DNA from: JAKAXG01 sp035702985
Lineage (GTDB): Bacteria; Actinomycetota; Acidimicrobiia; Acidimicrobiales; Palsa-688
DNA length: 22,060 nucleotides
Direction of reading: 5' to 3'
Assembly (NCBI GenBank): GCA_035702985.1
Contig: DASSZD010000086.1
Location: 1-22,060 of the forward strand
Below are positions 12,959 through 20,132 of this stretch, piece after piece. Positions within the stretch are counted from its first letter, which is position 1. Each line of letters opens with the position of its first letter. The position numbers were made by a program, and so were the translations under genes. The notes beneath the pieces were generated by a model that saw only the letters and a list, made by a program, of their open reading frames with translations, had not been told where the DNA came from and did not search any database.

Positions 12959-14580
12959 ATCCTGAACACGCCGTAGCGGACCGGGGCCAGGGGGGCGTCA
13001 CCGCAGGCGGCCAGGGCCAGCCCCAGCACCCGGCGGGTGTCCGCCGGGTCGATGACCCCGTCGTCCCACAGGCGGGCGGTGGCGTAGTAGGGGTGGCCCT
13101 GGTGCTCGTACTGGGCCCGGATCGGTTCCTTGAACGTCTCGGCCTGCTGCTCGGTCCAGGTGCCGTCCCGGTCGGCGACCGTGGCCAGCACCGAAGCGGC
13201 CTGCTCCCCGCCCATGACCGAGATCCGGGCGTTGGGCCACATCCACAGGAACCGCGGCGAGTACGCCCGGCCGGACATCGAGTAGTTGCCGGCCCCGAAG
13301 CTGCCCCCGATGACCACCGTCAGCTTGGGCACCCGGGCGCAGGCGACGGCCGTCACCATCTTGGCGCCGTGCTTGGCGATGCCGCCCGCCTCGTAGTCCC
13401 GGCCGACCATGAAGCCGGTGATGTTCTGCAGGAACACCAGCGGGATCCGCCGCTGGTCGCACAGCTCGATGAAATGGGCGCCCTTCATGGCCGACTCGCT
13501 GAACAGCACCCCGTTGTTGGCCACGATCCCGACCGGATGCCCGTGGATCCGGGCGAACCCGGTGACCAGGGTGGGCCCGTACTCGGCCTTGAACTCCAGG
13601 AACCGGCTGGCGTCCACGACCCGGGCGATCACCTCCCGCACGTCGTAGGGGGTGCGGGTGTCGCCGGGGATCACCCCGTACAGGTCGGCCGCGTCAGCGT
13701 GTGGCTCCTCGCCGGCGGTGACGTCCCACGGGGGCGGCTGGGCCGGTCCGAGCGTGGCCACGATGGAGCGGACCATGGCCAGGGCCTGGCGGTCGTCGCG
13801 GGCCAGGTGGTCGGTGACGCCGGAGCGGCGGGCGTGCAGTTCGCCGCCGCCCAGGTCCTCGGCGCTGACGACCTCCCCGGTCGCCGCCTTCACCAGGGGG
13901 GGGCCGCCCAGGAAGATGGTGCCCTGGTTGGCCACGATCACGGCCTCGTCGCTCATGGCCGGCACGTAGGCGCCCCCGGCCGTGCACGACCCGAGCACGG
14001 CGGCGATCTGGGGGATGCCGGCGGCCGACAGGTTGGCCTGGTTGTAGAAGATGCGGCCGAAGTGGTCGCGGTCGGGGAATACCTCGTCCTGGGCCGGCAG
14101 GAACGCTCCGCCCGAGTCGACCAGGTAGATGCACGGCAGGTGGTTCTGGCCGGCCACCTCCTGGGCCCGCAGGTGCTTCTTGACCGTCATGGGGTAGTAG
14201 GTGCCCCCCTTGACGGTGGCGTCGTTGGCGACCACCACGCACCGCCGGCCGGCCACCATGCCGACCCCGGTGATGATCCCGGCCCCGGGGCAGTCGTCGT
14301 CGTACATGCCGTTGGCGGCCAGCGGCGACAGCTCTAGGAACGGGGTGCCGGGGTCGAGCAGCCGTTCGACCCGGTCGCGGGGGAGCAGCTTGCCCCGCTC
14401 GGTGTGGCGGCGCCGGGAGCTCTCGGACCCGCCCCGGGCCACCGCCGCCAGCCGGGCCCGCAGATCGGCGACCAGGCCGGCCATGACCTCATGGTTGCGG
14501 TTGAAAGCGTCGGAGAGGGGATCCACCGATGTGCCGAGAACCGGGAATTCCCGGATCGACGAGGGCGGCGCAGCGGTCAT
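12955..14580 (-). CDS. mccB: Methylcrotonyl-CoA carboxylase, carboxyltransferase beta subunit
   Basis: 541 residues, the usual MCC-beta length. Two crotonase-like halves are seen. The N-half has YLVDSGGAFLPAQDEVFPD and the oxyanion segment AGGAY at 201-205. The C-half has FLQNITGFMVG and GGSFGAGNYSM at 425-435. The DEVFPD and GRIFYNQANLSA segments are characteristic of MCC rather than propionyl-CoA carboxylase beta. It transfers the carboxyl from biotin to 3-methylcrotonyl-CoA, giving 3-methylglutaconyl-CoA. ATG 14580 lies 8 bases after a TAACAT element on this strand, so the operon mRNA is probably leaderless. First gene of the operon; divergent from the acyl-CoA synthetase. The hydratase that would link MCC to HMG-CoA lyase is not in the window. 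Confidence 0.95.
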   Translation of the reverse strand: MTAAPPSSIREFPVLGTSVDPLSDAFNRNHEVMAGLVADLRARLAAVARGGSESSRRRHTERGKLLPRDRVERLLDPGTPFLELSPLAANGMYDDDCPGAGIITGVGMVAGRRCVVVANDATVKGGTYYPMTVKKHLRAQEVAGQNHLPCIYLVDSGGAFLPAQDEVFPDRDHFGRIFYNQANLSAAGIPQIAAVLGSCTAGGAYVPAMSDEAVIVANQGTIFLGGPPLVKAATGEVVSAEDLGGGELHARRSGVTDHLARDDRQALAMVRSIVATLGPAQPPPWDVTAGEEPHADAADLYGVIPGDTRTPYDVREVIARVVDASRFLEFKAEYGPTLVTGFARIHGHPVGIVANNGVLFSESAMKGAHFIELCDQRRIPLVFLQNITGFMVGRDYEAGGIAKHGAKMVTAVACARVPKLTVVIGGSFGAGNYSMSGRAYSPRFLWMWPNARISVMGGEQAASVLATVADRDGTWTEQQAETFKEPIRAQYEHQGHPYYATARLWDDGVIDPADTRRVLGLALAACGDAPLAPVRYGVFRM

Positions 14581-14588
14581 GGGGGAGC

Positions 14589-14594
14589 ATGTTA
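14589..14594 (-). promoter_or_regulatory. -10-like TAACAT element for the mccB-mccA-mvaB operon
   Basis: On the minus strand TAACAT is followed by GCTCCCCC (8 bases) and the ATG at 14580, with no ribosome site. Only 4 bases separate it from the plus-strand element of the divergent gene. Confidence 0.5.
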
Positions 14595-14598
14595 GGGC

Positions 14599-14604
14599 TA
14601 GCGT
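14599..14604 (+). promoter_or_regulatory. -10-like TAGCGT element for the acyl-CoA synthetase gene
   Basis: TAGCGT lies 35 bases before ATG 14640 and would give a leader of roughly 28 bases that includes the Shine-Dalgarno. Identical hexamer to the one before the serine hydrolase gene. Confidence 0.42.
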
Positions 14605-14627
14605 CGGGGGCGACCGGGGTGCCGAAC

Positions 14628-14635
14628 AGGGGGGA
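14628..14635 (+). promoter_or_regulatory. Shine-Dalgarno deciding the acyl-CoA synthetase start
   Basis: AGGGGGGA precedes ATG 14640 by 4 bases. It favours 14640 over in-frame ATG 14589, which would fall inside the promoter region. Confidence 0.6.
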
Positions 14636-14639
14636 TGGG

Positions 14640-16190
14640 ATGTATCCAGGACGTCACGCTGTCGAGGCGCCGGACCGCCCGGCGATCATCATGGCCACCA
14701 GCGGGGAGGTGGTCACCTACCGGCAGCTCGACGAGCGGGCCAACCAGGTGGCCCATTTCCTGCGGTCCTGCGGGCTGGGCCGGGGTGACCACATCTCGGT
14801 GCTGATGGAGAACAACCCGCGGATGCTCGAGATCGAGTCGGGGGCTGAGCGCATCGGGTTGTACTACACGCTCATCAACGCCTACCTGGCCCCCGACGAG
14901 GTGGCCTACATCGTGGACAACTCGCAGTCCCGGGTGTTCTTCTCGTCGGCCGCCAAGCGGGAGGTGGCCGAGGCGGCCGCCGGCCGCTGCGCCCGGCTCG
15001 AACGGCGGGTGATGTGCGACACCGGCTCGGTGGGCGACGGGTGGGAGCCGTGGGGCGAGGCGGTCGGCCCCCAGCCGGTGGTGCCGGTGGCCGACGAATC
15101 GCTGGGGGCGGCCATGCTCTACTCGTCGGGGACCACGGGCCAGCCCAAGGGCATCCTGAGGCCCCTGCCCGACGCCAGACCGTCGGACCCCCTGCCGGTC
15201 ATGGAGTTCGTCCGCCGGCTGTGGGGTCTGCACGAGGGCATGACCTACCTGAGCCCGGCCCCGCTGTACCACTCGGCGCCCCAGGGGGCGGTGGGGGCGG
15301 CCATCCGCCTGGGGGCGCCGGTGGTGGTGATGGAGCACTTCGACCCGGAACAGTGGCTCCAGCTGGTGGAGACGCACCGGGTCACGCACTGCCAGATGGT
15401 GCCGACCATGTTCAGCCGGCTGCTGCGCCTTCCCGACGAGGTCCGCAAGGGCTACGACACCTCGTCCCTGGAGGTGATCGTCCACGCCGCCGCGCCCTGC
15501 CCGGTGCCGGTCAAGCAGGCCATGATCGACTGGCTGGGGCCGATCATCACGGAGTACTACGGGGCGACCGAGGCCAACGGTTTCACCTTCTGCGACTCCG
15601 AGGAGTGGCTGGCCCACCCCGGCACGGTGGGCCGGTGCGTGCTCGGGGAGCTGCTGATCCTGGACGAGGACGGCCACGAGTGCCCGGTCGGTACCGACGG
15701 CACCGTGTGGTTCAAGGGAGCGACCAGCTTCGAGTACTTCGGTGACCCGGAGAAGACCGCCGCCAACCGCTCGGCCGACGGCACGGCCAGCACGGTCGGC
15801 GACGTGGGCCACGTGGACCGGGACGGGTTCCTGCACCTGACCGACCGCAAGAGCTACATGATCATCTCCGGCGGGGTCAACATCTACCCGCAGGAGACCG
15901 AGAACCTCCTGATCACCCACCCGGCCGTGCTGGACGCCGCCGTGATCGGCGTGCCCAACGCCGACCTGGGTGAGGAGGTCAAAGCGGTCGTGCAACTCGC
16001 CGACCCGACCGGCGCCGGTCCGGACATGGAGAGGGACCTGATGGCCTTCTGCCGGGCCAACCTGGCCCACTTCAAGTGCCCCCGGAGCGTGGATTTCGTC
16101 GACGAGCTGCCCCGCCTGCCGACCGGCAAGCTGTACAAGCGGCTGATCCGGGACCGCTACTGGGAGGGGCACGGCTCCCACATCGTGTGA
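14640..16190 (+). CDS. Acyl-CoA synthetase (AMP-forming, FadD-like)
   Basis: 516 residues of the ANL adenylating family: activates a carboxylic acid with ATP, then transfers it to CoA. Motifs in order: phosphate loop YSSGTTGQPKG at 161-171, YYGATE at 306-311, GDVG at 387-390 with TDRKS at 401-405, the hinge segment SGGVNIYPQE, and the catalytic lysine Lys497 in PTGKLYKR. The MYPG start resembles FadD4-type actinobacterial ligases. The substrate is probably a fatty or branched acid but cannot be named. Divergent from the leucine operon across a 59-base shared promoter region, which suggests a related role in feeding acyl-CoAs into catabolism. No membrane segment or signal peptide. Confidence 0.92.
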   Translation: MYPGRHAVEAPDRPAIIMATSGEVVTYRQLDERANQVAHFLRSCGLGRGDHISVLMENNPRMLEIESGAERIGLYYTLINAYLAPDEVAYIVDNSQSRVFFSSAAKREVAEAAAGRCARLERRVMCDTGSVGDGWEPWGEAVGPQPVVPVADESLGAAMLYSSGTTGQPKGILRPLPDARPSDPLPVMEFVRRLWGLHEGMTYLSPAPLYHSAPQGAVGAAIRLGAPVVVMEHFDPEQWLQLVETHRVTHCQMVPTMFSRLLRLPDEVRKGYDTSSLEVIVHAAAPCPVPVKQAMIDWLGPIITEYYGATEANGFTFCDSEEWLAHPGTVGRCVLGELLILDEDGHECPVGTDGTVWFKGATSFEYFGDPEKTAANRSADGTASTVGDVGHVDRDGFLHLTDRKSYMIISGGVNIYPQETENLLITHPAVLDAAVIGVPNADLGEEVKAVVQLADPTGAGPDMERDLMAFCRANLAHFKCPRSVDFVDELPRLPTGKLYKRLIRDRYWEGHGSHIV

Positions 16191-16240
16191 GCCCGGCCGG
16201 CCGCCGCCGGCGGGGAGATCAGGTTGCGGCGGCCGTCCCC

Positions 16241-16246
16241 TAGCCT
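16241..16246 (+). promoter_or_regulatory. -10-like TAGCCT element for the VIT-kinase-vWA-PP2C cluster
   Basis: TAGCCT is followed by 8 bases (GGAAGGCC) and ATG 16255. GGAAGG could also act as a weak ribosome site if transcription began further upstream. The geometry equals that of five other genes here. Confidence 0.5.
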
Positions 16247-16254
16247 GGAAGGCC

Positions 16255-17019
16255 ATGCGTACAGGGTCACCCCAGACGGGCAGGATGGCAGCCGCCCGGA
16301 GTTGGCTGTCGGGGCGCGACCCCAACAGCACCACCCGGCACCGGGACGTCAAGAGCGGGGGGGCCCGGGCCGCGGTGCTCGGCGCCGGCGACGGCCTGAT
16401 CACCAACGTGAGCCTGGTCCTGGGGGTGGCCGGCGCCTCCGCCAACGCCTCGACGGTGCGCCTGGCCGGGGTGGCCGGCCTCCTGGCCGGGGCTTTCTCG
16501 ATGGCGGCGGGGGAGCTGGTATCGGTGCGGGCCCAGCAGGAGCTGGCCGAGAAGGAACTGCAGGTGGAGCGCCAGGAGCTGGCCGACGCGCCCGAGGCGG
16601 AGATGCGGGAACTGGCCGCCATGTACCGGTCCCGGGGCATCCCGGCCGACGACGCCATGACCGTGGCCCGCATCCTGTCCTCCAACGAGAAGGTCGCGCT
16701 GGACACCCACGCCCGCCTGGAGCTCGGCATCGACCCCGACGAGGCCGGGTCGCCGGTCAAGGCCAGCGTCTTCTCCTTCGTGTCGTTCACCATCGGCGCC
16801 ATCCTCCCGCTGCTGCCGTGGTTCTTCACCGGAGGGGCGACGGCGGTGGTGGCGTCGATCGTCATCGGGGCGGCCGCCGCCCTGCTCCTCGGGGCGTTCA
16901 TCGGTGCCATGGCCGGCCGCTCGCTGCCCGGCACGGCGCTGCGCCAGCTGGCCGTGGCGGTGGTGGCATCCGGGGTCACCTTCGGGGTGGGTCACCTCCT
17001 GGGCGTCGCCACTACGTGA
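16255..17019 (+). CDS. VIT1/CCC1 family Fe2+/Mn2+ transporter
   Basis: 254 residues. An N-terminal cytosolic stretch (1-40) precedes the first family signature AGDGLITNVSLVLGVAGA at about 44-61, then LLAGAFSMAAGELVSV at 76-90. A charged cytosolic stretch of about 90-150 is rich in Glu and corresponds to the metal-binding helical region of VIT proteins. After it come KASVFSFVSFTIGAILPLLP and two more hydrophobic segments, giving the usual five helices. The family moves Fe2+ or Mn2+ out of the cytosol into vacuoles in eukaryotes; bacterial members are thought to be exporters, and metal choice is uncertain. Its TGA overlaps the GTG of the kinase (GTGA at 17016-17019), so transporter and kinase are likely translated together. 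Confidence 0.92.
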   Translation: MRTGSPQTGRMAAARSWLSGRDPNSTTRHRDVKSGGARAAVLGAGDGLITNVSLVLGVAGASANASTVRLAGVAGLLAGAFSMAAGELVSVRAQQELAEKELQVERQELADAPEAEMRELAAMYRSRGIPADDAMTVARILSSNEKVALDTHARLELGIDPDEAGSPVKASVFSFVSFTIGAILPLLPWFFTGGATAVVASIVIGAAAALLLGAFIGAMAGRSLPGTALRQLAVAVVASGVTFGVGHLLGVATT

Positions 17020-18542
17020 GCTCCCTCCCGGCCGCCGGCGCCCGGGTCCGCCTCGACGACCTGAAGGTGGGGCCGCTGCTGGCGGAAGGGGGCGAGGGCC
17101 GGGTGTTCCAGCTACCCCGCCAGCCGCACCTGCTGTACAAGGAGTACCGCTCGCCGGATCCCCGCCCCCACCTGGAGGCTCTGGTCGCCTGGCCGGAAGC
17201 GCTCCCCCCGCCACGGGCGGCCCGGGTCCGGTCGTCGGCGGCCTGGCCCACGGCGGTGGTCACCGGCGGCGGGGGCGGCCCGGTCGGGTTGCTGGTGCCG
17301 CGGGCGCCCCGGCGGTTCTCGGTCCGCCACCGCGACGGTCACAGCCGGCTGGCCTCCCTCTCCTACCTCACCGCCGACCCGGCCCACCGGGCCGCCGCCT
17401 ACGGGCTGGAGCTGCCGGCCCCGGCCGGCGCCGCCCGCCTGGGGCTGGTCCACGCCCTGGCCCGCCTGCTGGCGGCGTTCGAGTCCGGCCCGGTCCGGGT
17501 GGGTCACGGGGACCTGTCCACCAAGAACGTGCTGTGGTCCCTGCAGCGCGGTCCCGAGGTGTTCGTGATCGACTGCGACAACGCCGAGACGTTCGACGCC
17601 GACGGCTCACCCCTGGGCGCCGGCCTGCGGCGGCGGGCCATGACCCCCAACTGGGACGACCCGGCCGTGCCCCGCGGAGCCAATCCGACACTGACCTCCG
17701 ACCGCTACTCGCTGGCGCTGATCTTCCTGCGGGTGGTGGGCGCCGCCAACTTCCCGATCCAGGCCCGCCAGCGTGCCGGCGGCCCCGTGGAGGTGGAGTT
17801 CCCGGTGCCCGCCGGGCCGGGCGCCGACGTCCTGCTCGACCCCGACGCCCCGGTGTGGGCGCTGTGCGCCCGGTCGCTCAGCGTCGCCCATCCCGAGGGC
17901 CGGCCGCCCGCCGCCGCCTGGGTGGCGGAGCTGGCCCGGATCCTGCGGGCCGTGGGCGCCGCCCCGGTCGAGGCGCCCGACGAGGCGCCCGACGAGGTGG
18001 CCGACGAGGCGGCCGACGAGGTGGCACCCGCCGCCGAGCCCGCCGCGACCTCGGCTCCGCCTGACGACGTGACGGTGGTACCGGTGCGGGCGGCCCGCCG
18101 CCCGGTCCGGACCTGGTCCAGGGTCAGGGCCGAACCCCGCTACCCAGCCGCGCCGGCCGCCTCCGGAGGGGCCGGTGCCGGGGGTTTCGCCTGGCGCCCG
18201 CTCCCCGTTGGGTCGCCGGCCACGGCGACGTTGTCGGCGGCCGGCGCCGGGGCCCCGGCGGCCGGCACCCGGGCCCCGGCGACGGGGGTGGCCGCCCCGC
18301 CCGGCCCCCAGGGCGGGGGGCCGTCCGATGCCGCCATGTGGCCGGAGCTCAAGACCTACGCCGGGCGGCTGGTCCGCTGGTGGCTGCACCTGCACGCAGC
18401 CATGCTCCGGACGCTGTTGACCAGGGGGCGCCGGCGCCGGGGCCTGCGCTCGTTGGCGTTCTGCCTGCTCGTGGACGTCGTGGTCGGGGTGATCCTGCTT
18501 CTCTTCGGGGCCGTGATCACTGCTCCCGTATTAGGACTTTGA
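17016..18542 (+). CDS. Protein kinase-like protein with C-terminal membrane anchor (TerY-P triad kinase)
   Basis: 508 residues. The kinase-like domain spans about 10-310: glycine loop LLAEGGEGRVF at 21-31, candidate ATP lysine Lys42 in LYKEY, catalytic loop HGDLSTKN at 164-171 (Asp166, Asn171) in place of HRDxxxxN, and the metal-binding segment VIDCDN with Asp186/Asp188 in place of DFG. A low-complexity linker of about 315-440 follows, with an acidic tetrapeptide repeat (PDEA-like) and Ala/Pro/Gly runs. Next come basic residues (RGRRRRG) and one hydrophobic segment at about 480-508 at the very C-terminus. This predicts a cytosolic kinase tail-anchored in the membrane. The GTG start overlaps the VIT stop; the vWA gene starts 23 bases after the stop. 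Order kinase, vWA, PP2C is what led to the triad call. Targets unknown; a non-protein substrate is possible. Confidence 0.83.
   Translation: MSSLPAAGARVRLDDLKVGPLLAEGGEGRVFQLPRQPHLLYKEYRSPDPRPHLEALVAWPEALPPPRAARVRSSAAWPTAVVTGGGGGPVGLLVPRAPRRFSVRHRDGHSRLASLSYLTADPAHRAAAYGLELPAPAGAARLGLVHALARLLAAFESGPVRVGHGDLSTKNVLWSLQRGPEVFVIDCDNAETFDADGSPLGAGLRRRAMTPNWDDPAVPRGANPTLTSDRYSLALIFLRVVGAANFPIQARQRAGGPVEVEFPVPAGPGADVLLDPDAPVWALCARSLSVAHPEGRPPAAAWVAELARILRAVGAAPVEAPDEAPDEVADEAADEVAPAAEPAATSAPPDDVTVVPVRAARRPVRTWSRVRAEPRYPAAPAASGGAGAGGFAWRPLPVGSPATATLSAAGAGAPAAGTRAPATGVAAPPGPQGGGPSDAAMWPELKTYAGRLVRWWLHLHAAMLRTLLTRGRRRRGLRSLAFCLLVDVVVGVILLLFGAVITAPVLGL
17970..18026 (+). repeat. 12-base tandem repeat inside the kinase gene encoding acidic tetrapeptides
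   Basis: Four in-frame units GAG-GYG-SCC-GAC (17970, 17982, 17994, 18006) plus a partial fifth. They encode E-A-P-D, E-A-P-D, E-V-A-D, E-A-A-D, E-V-A. It lies between the kinase domain and the membrane anchor, is likely disordered, and could vary in copy number. Confidence 0.85.
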
Positions 18543-18565
18543 TCCCCGATACCTTGAGAGGGGTC

Positions 18566-19279
18566 ATGACGAGCGTGAGTACCAGTGTCGGGGTCGAGGA
18601 AAGGTACTCGGTCTTCCCGTTCTACCTGTGCCTCGACGTTTCCGCCTCCATGTCCGGCGACCCCATCCAGAGCGTCAACCAGCAGATGCCGCGGTTGCGG
18701 GCCTCGGTGGGTGAGGACCCGGCGGTGGCCGAGGTCATCAGGCTGGGCATCATCACTTTCAGCGACGTGGCCCGTAGCGTGCTACCGCTGTGCGACCTCA
18801 GCCTGGTGGAGGAGGTCCCGGAGGTGACGGCCCAGGGCCGCACGTCCTACGCCGCCGCCTTCGACCACCTGCGCCAGGTCATCGAGGCCGACTACCAGCA
18901 CAGCCGGGCCTCCGGTGACCGGTGGTACCGGCCGGCGGTACTGTTCATCTCCGACGGCCGCCCCACCGACGACCTGTTCCAGTGGAGGGCCTCCCTGGAC
19001 CGGCTGGTCGACCCGGGCTGGAAGCGCCGGCCGAACATCCTGGCCTTCGGCTTCGGGGACGCCGACGCCGAGGTCCTGGCCGCCGTCACCTCCTCCAAGC
19101 CCAACCGGGCGTTCATCGCCGCCGAGGGGGCGGAGCCGGCCAAGGTGGTCCCCGAATTGCTGGCCGGGCTGATCCAGTCGATAGTCAGCTCCTCGGCCAG
19201 CGTCTACGAGGGGGCGGCCCAGCTGACCCCGCCCGATGTCCCGAGCATGAACGCCATCCCGGTCGACCATCTCGACTAG
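18566..19279 (+). CDS. TerY-like von Willebrand factor A domain protein
   Basis: 237 residues, a single vWA domain. The metal-ion-dependent adhesion site is complete: DVSAS at 24-28 (Asp24, Ser26, Ser28), Thr93 in GRTSYAAAF, and SDGRPTDD at 129-136 (Asp130). The N-terminal pattern (FPFYLCLDVSASMSGDPI, then VNQQM) and the C-terminal KVVPELLAGLIQSIVSSSAS match TerY-type proteins rather than integrin-like or MoxR-associated vWA proteins. There is no signal peptide, so it acts in the cytosol, probably as a metal-dependent scaffold for the neighbouring kinase and phosphatase. ATG 18566 follows a GAGAGGGG ribosome site at 18556-18563; the frame upstream is a shadow of the kinase gene. A TACCTT hexamer at 18550-18555 might be an internal promoter, but its spacing is different. 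Confidence 0.92.
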   Translation: MTSVSTSVGVEERYSVFPFYLCLDVSASMSGDPIQSVNQQMPRLRASVGEDPAVAEVIRLGIITFSDVARSVLPLCDLSLVEEVPEVTAQGRTSYAAAFDHLRQVIEADYQHSRASGDRWYRPAVLFISDGRPTDDLFQWRASLDRLVDPGWKRRPNILAFGFGDADAEVLAAVTSSKPNRAFIAAEGAEPAKVVPELLAGLIQSIVSSSASVYEGAAQLTPPDVPSMNAIPVDHLD

Positions 19280-19291
19280 ACACCAGTCGGT

Positions 19292-20104
19292 ATGAACGGC
19301 GCAGGCGCCCCGCCCGGCTTCGGCCGACCGTCACCGGCAGCGTCGGCGGAAGCGCTGCTGGCCCCCTCCGGGGACGCCGCCGGGGCGGGCTGGCGGGCTG
19401 AGGCCGCCAGCACCCGGTGGTACAGCCTGCGGGGCGCCTCGGTGGCCGGGGTGCGGCACCGCCTGGCCGGCCGGGGCAGCGACGATTCCTTCGCCTGGGC
19501 CCACGACGGGGACCTGCTGGCCGTGGCGGTGGCCGACGGACTGGGATCGGTGAGCGGGTCGGCCGACGCCTCCCGCCGGGCCTGCTCGGCGGCGGTGTCG
19601 GCGGCCGTGACCGGACCGGTCGAGGATCTGATGGCGGCGGCCGAGGCCGGGGTGGAGGCGGCCAACCGGGCCGCCGAGGGCGCCGGAGCCACCACCCTGG
19701 TGGTGGCCGTGGCCGACCGGGCGGGGGAGGTGGCCCTGGCCCGGATCGGCGACAGCAGCGCGTTCGGGCTCAAGCCCGACGCCTCCTGGGTGGAGCTGTT
19801 CGCCCCCCCGGACCCCGACCGGTCCGGGACGGCCACGGCCGCCCTGCCCGCCCCCGATCCGGTGGTCGAGACGGTCACGGCCGGGCTGTGGGACGGTTCG
19901 GTCCTGGTGCTGGCCACCGACGGCGTGGCCGATCCGTGGCGGGACGGTCCCACCACCGTGGCCCCGTCCCTGGTCGGGACCCTGCTGGGACGGCCGTCGG
20001 CGGTGGAGCTTCTGGCGGTCACGGACTTCTCCCGCCAGGGTTGCCACGACGACCGTACGCTGCTGTGCCTGTGGGCCCGGCCGGCCGAACCGGAGGGGGA
20101 GTAG
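19292..20104 (+). CDS. PP2C-type serine/threonine phosphatase (TerY-P triad phosphatase)
   Basis: 270 residues. PP2C metal-binding motifs are in order: SDDSFAWA with Asp65, VADGLGS with Asp82-Gly83, GATTLVVAV and ARIGDSSAF, LATDGVAD with Asp210, and HDDRT with Asp254. All expected acidic residues are present, so it should be an active Mn/Mg-dependent phosphatase. The N-terminal 40 residues are an Ala/Gly/Pro-rich tail without clear fold. It starts 12 bases after the vWA stop; no strong ribosome site is seen at ATG 19292, so its translation may depend on the upstream gene. With the kinase and vWA genes it forms the triad and probably reverses the kinase's phosphorylation. Confidence 0.91.
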   Translation: MNGAGAPPGFGRPSPAASAEALLAPSGDAAGAGWRAEAASTRWYSLRGASVAGVRHRLAGRGSDDSFAWAHDGDLLAVAVADGLGSVSGSADASRRACSAAVSAAVTGPVEDLMAAAEAGVEAANRAAEGAGATTLVVAVADRAGEVALARIGDSSAFGLKPDASWVELFAPPDPDRSGTATAALPAPDPVVETVTAGLWDGSVLVLATDGVADPWRDGPTTVAPSLVGTLLGRPSAVELLAVTDFSRQGCHDDRTLLCLWARPAEPEGE

Positions 20105-20118
20105 CCGTGTCGTGTGGG

Positions 20119-20124
20119 TACGGT
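20119..20124 (+). promoter_or_regulatory. -10-like TACGGT element for ppx
   Basis: TACGGT is followed by 8 bases (CGGTAGGG) and ATG 20133, in the 28-base gap after the PP2C gene. It suggests that ppx has its own leaderless transcript, although read-through from the triad is possible. Confidence 0.5.
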
Positions 20125-20132
20125 CGGTAGGG

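Noticed and set aside
11057..12976. Long plus-strand open frame (639 codons) opposite mccA
   Set aside because: Low-complexity His/Pro/Gly/Arg translation antisense to a clearly conserved carboxylase; a composition artefact.
14589..14640. ATG 14589 as the acyl-CoA synthetase start
   Set aside because: It lies inside the promoter region between two -10-like elements, adds 17 residues unlike the family N-terminus, and ATG 14640 has a good ribosome site and the typical MYPG beginning.
14598..16979. Long minus-strand open frame (793 codons) across the synthetase and VIT genes
   Set aside because: It spans two real genes and their promoter region, and its translation has no recognisable fold.
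18550..18555. TACCTT as a seventh leaderless-type promoter, for the vWA gene
   Set aside because: It is 10, not 8, bases from the ATG, and a GAGAGGGG ribosome site overlaps the interval, so it does not fit the rule. An internal promoter remains possible but is not claimed.
16255..20104. Calling the triad a tellurite resistance operon
   Set aside because: Only TerY-like, kinase and phosphatase parts are present. No TerC, TerD/Z or TerB-type gene is visible, so a tellurite role is not supported.
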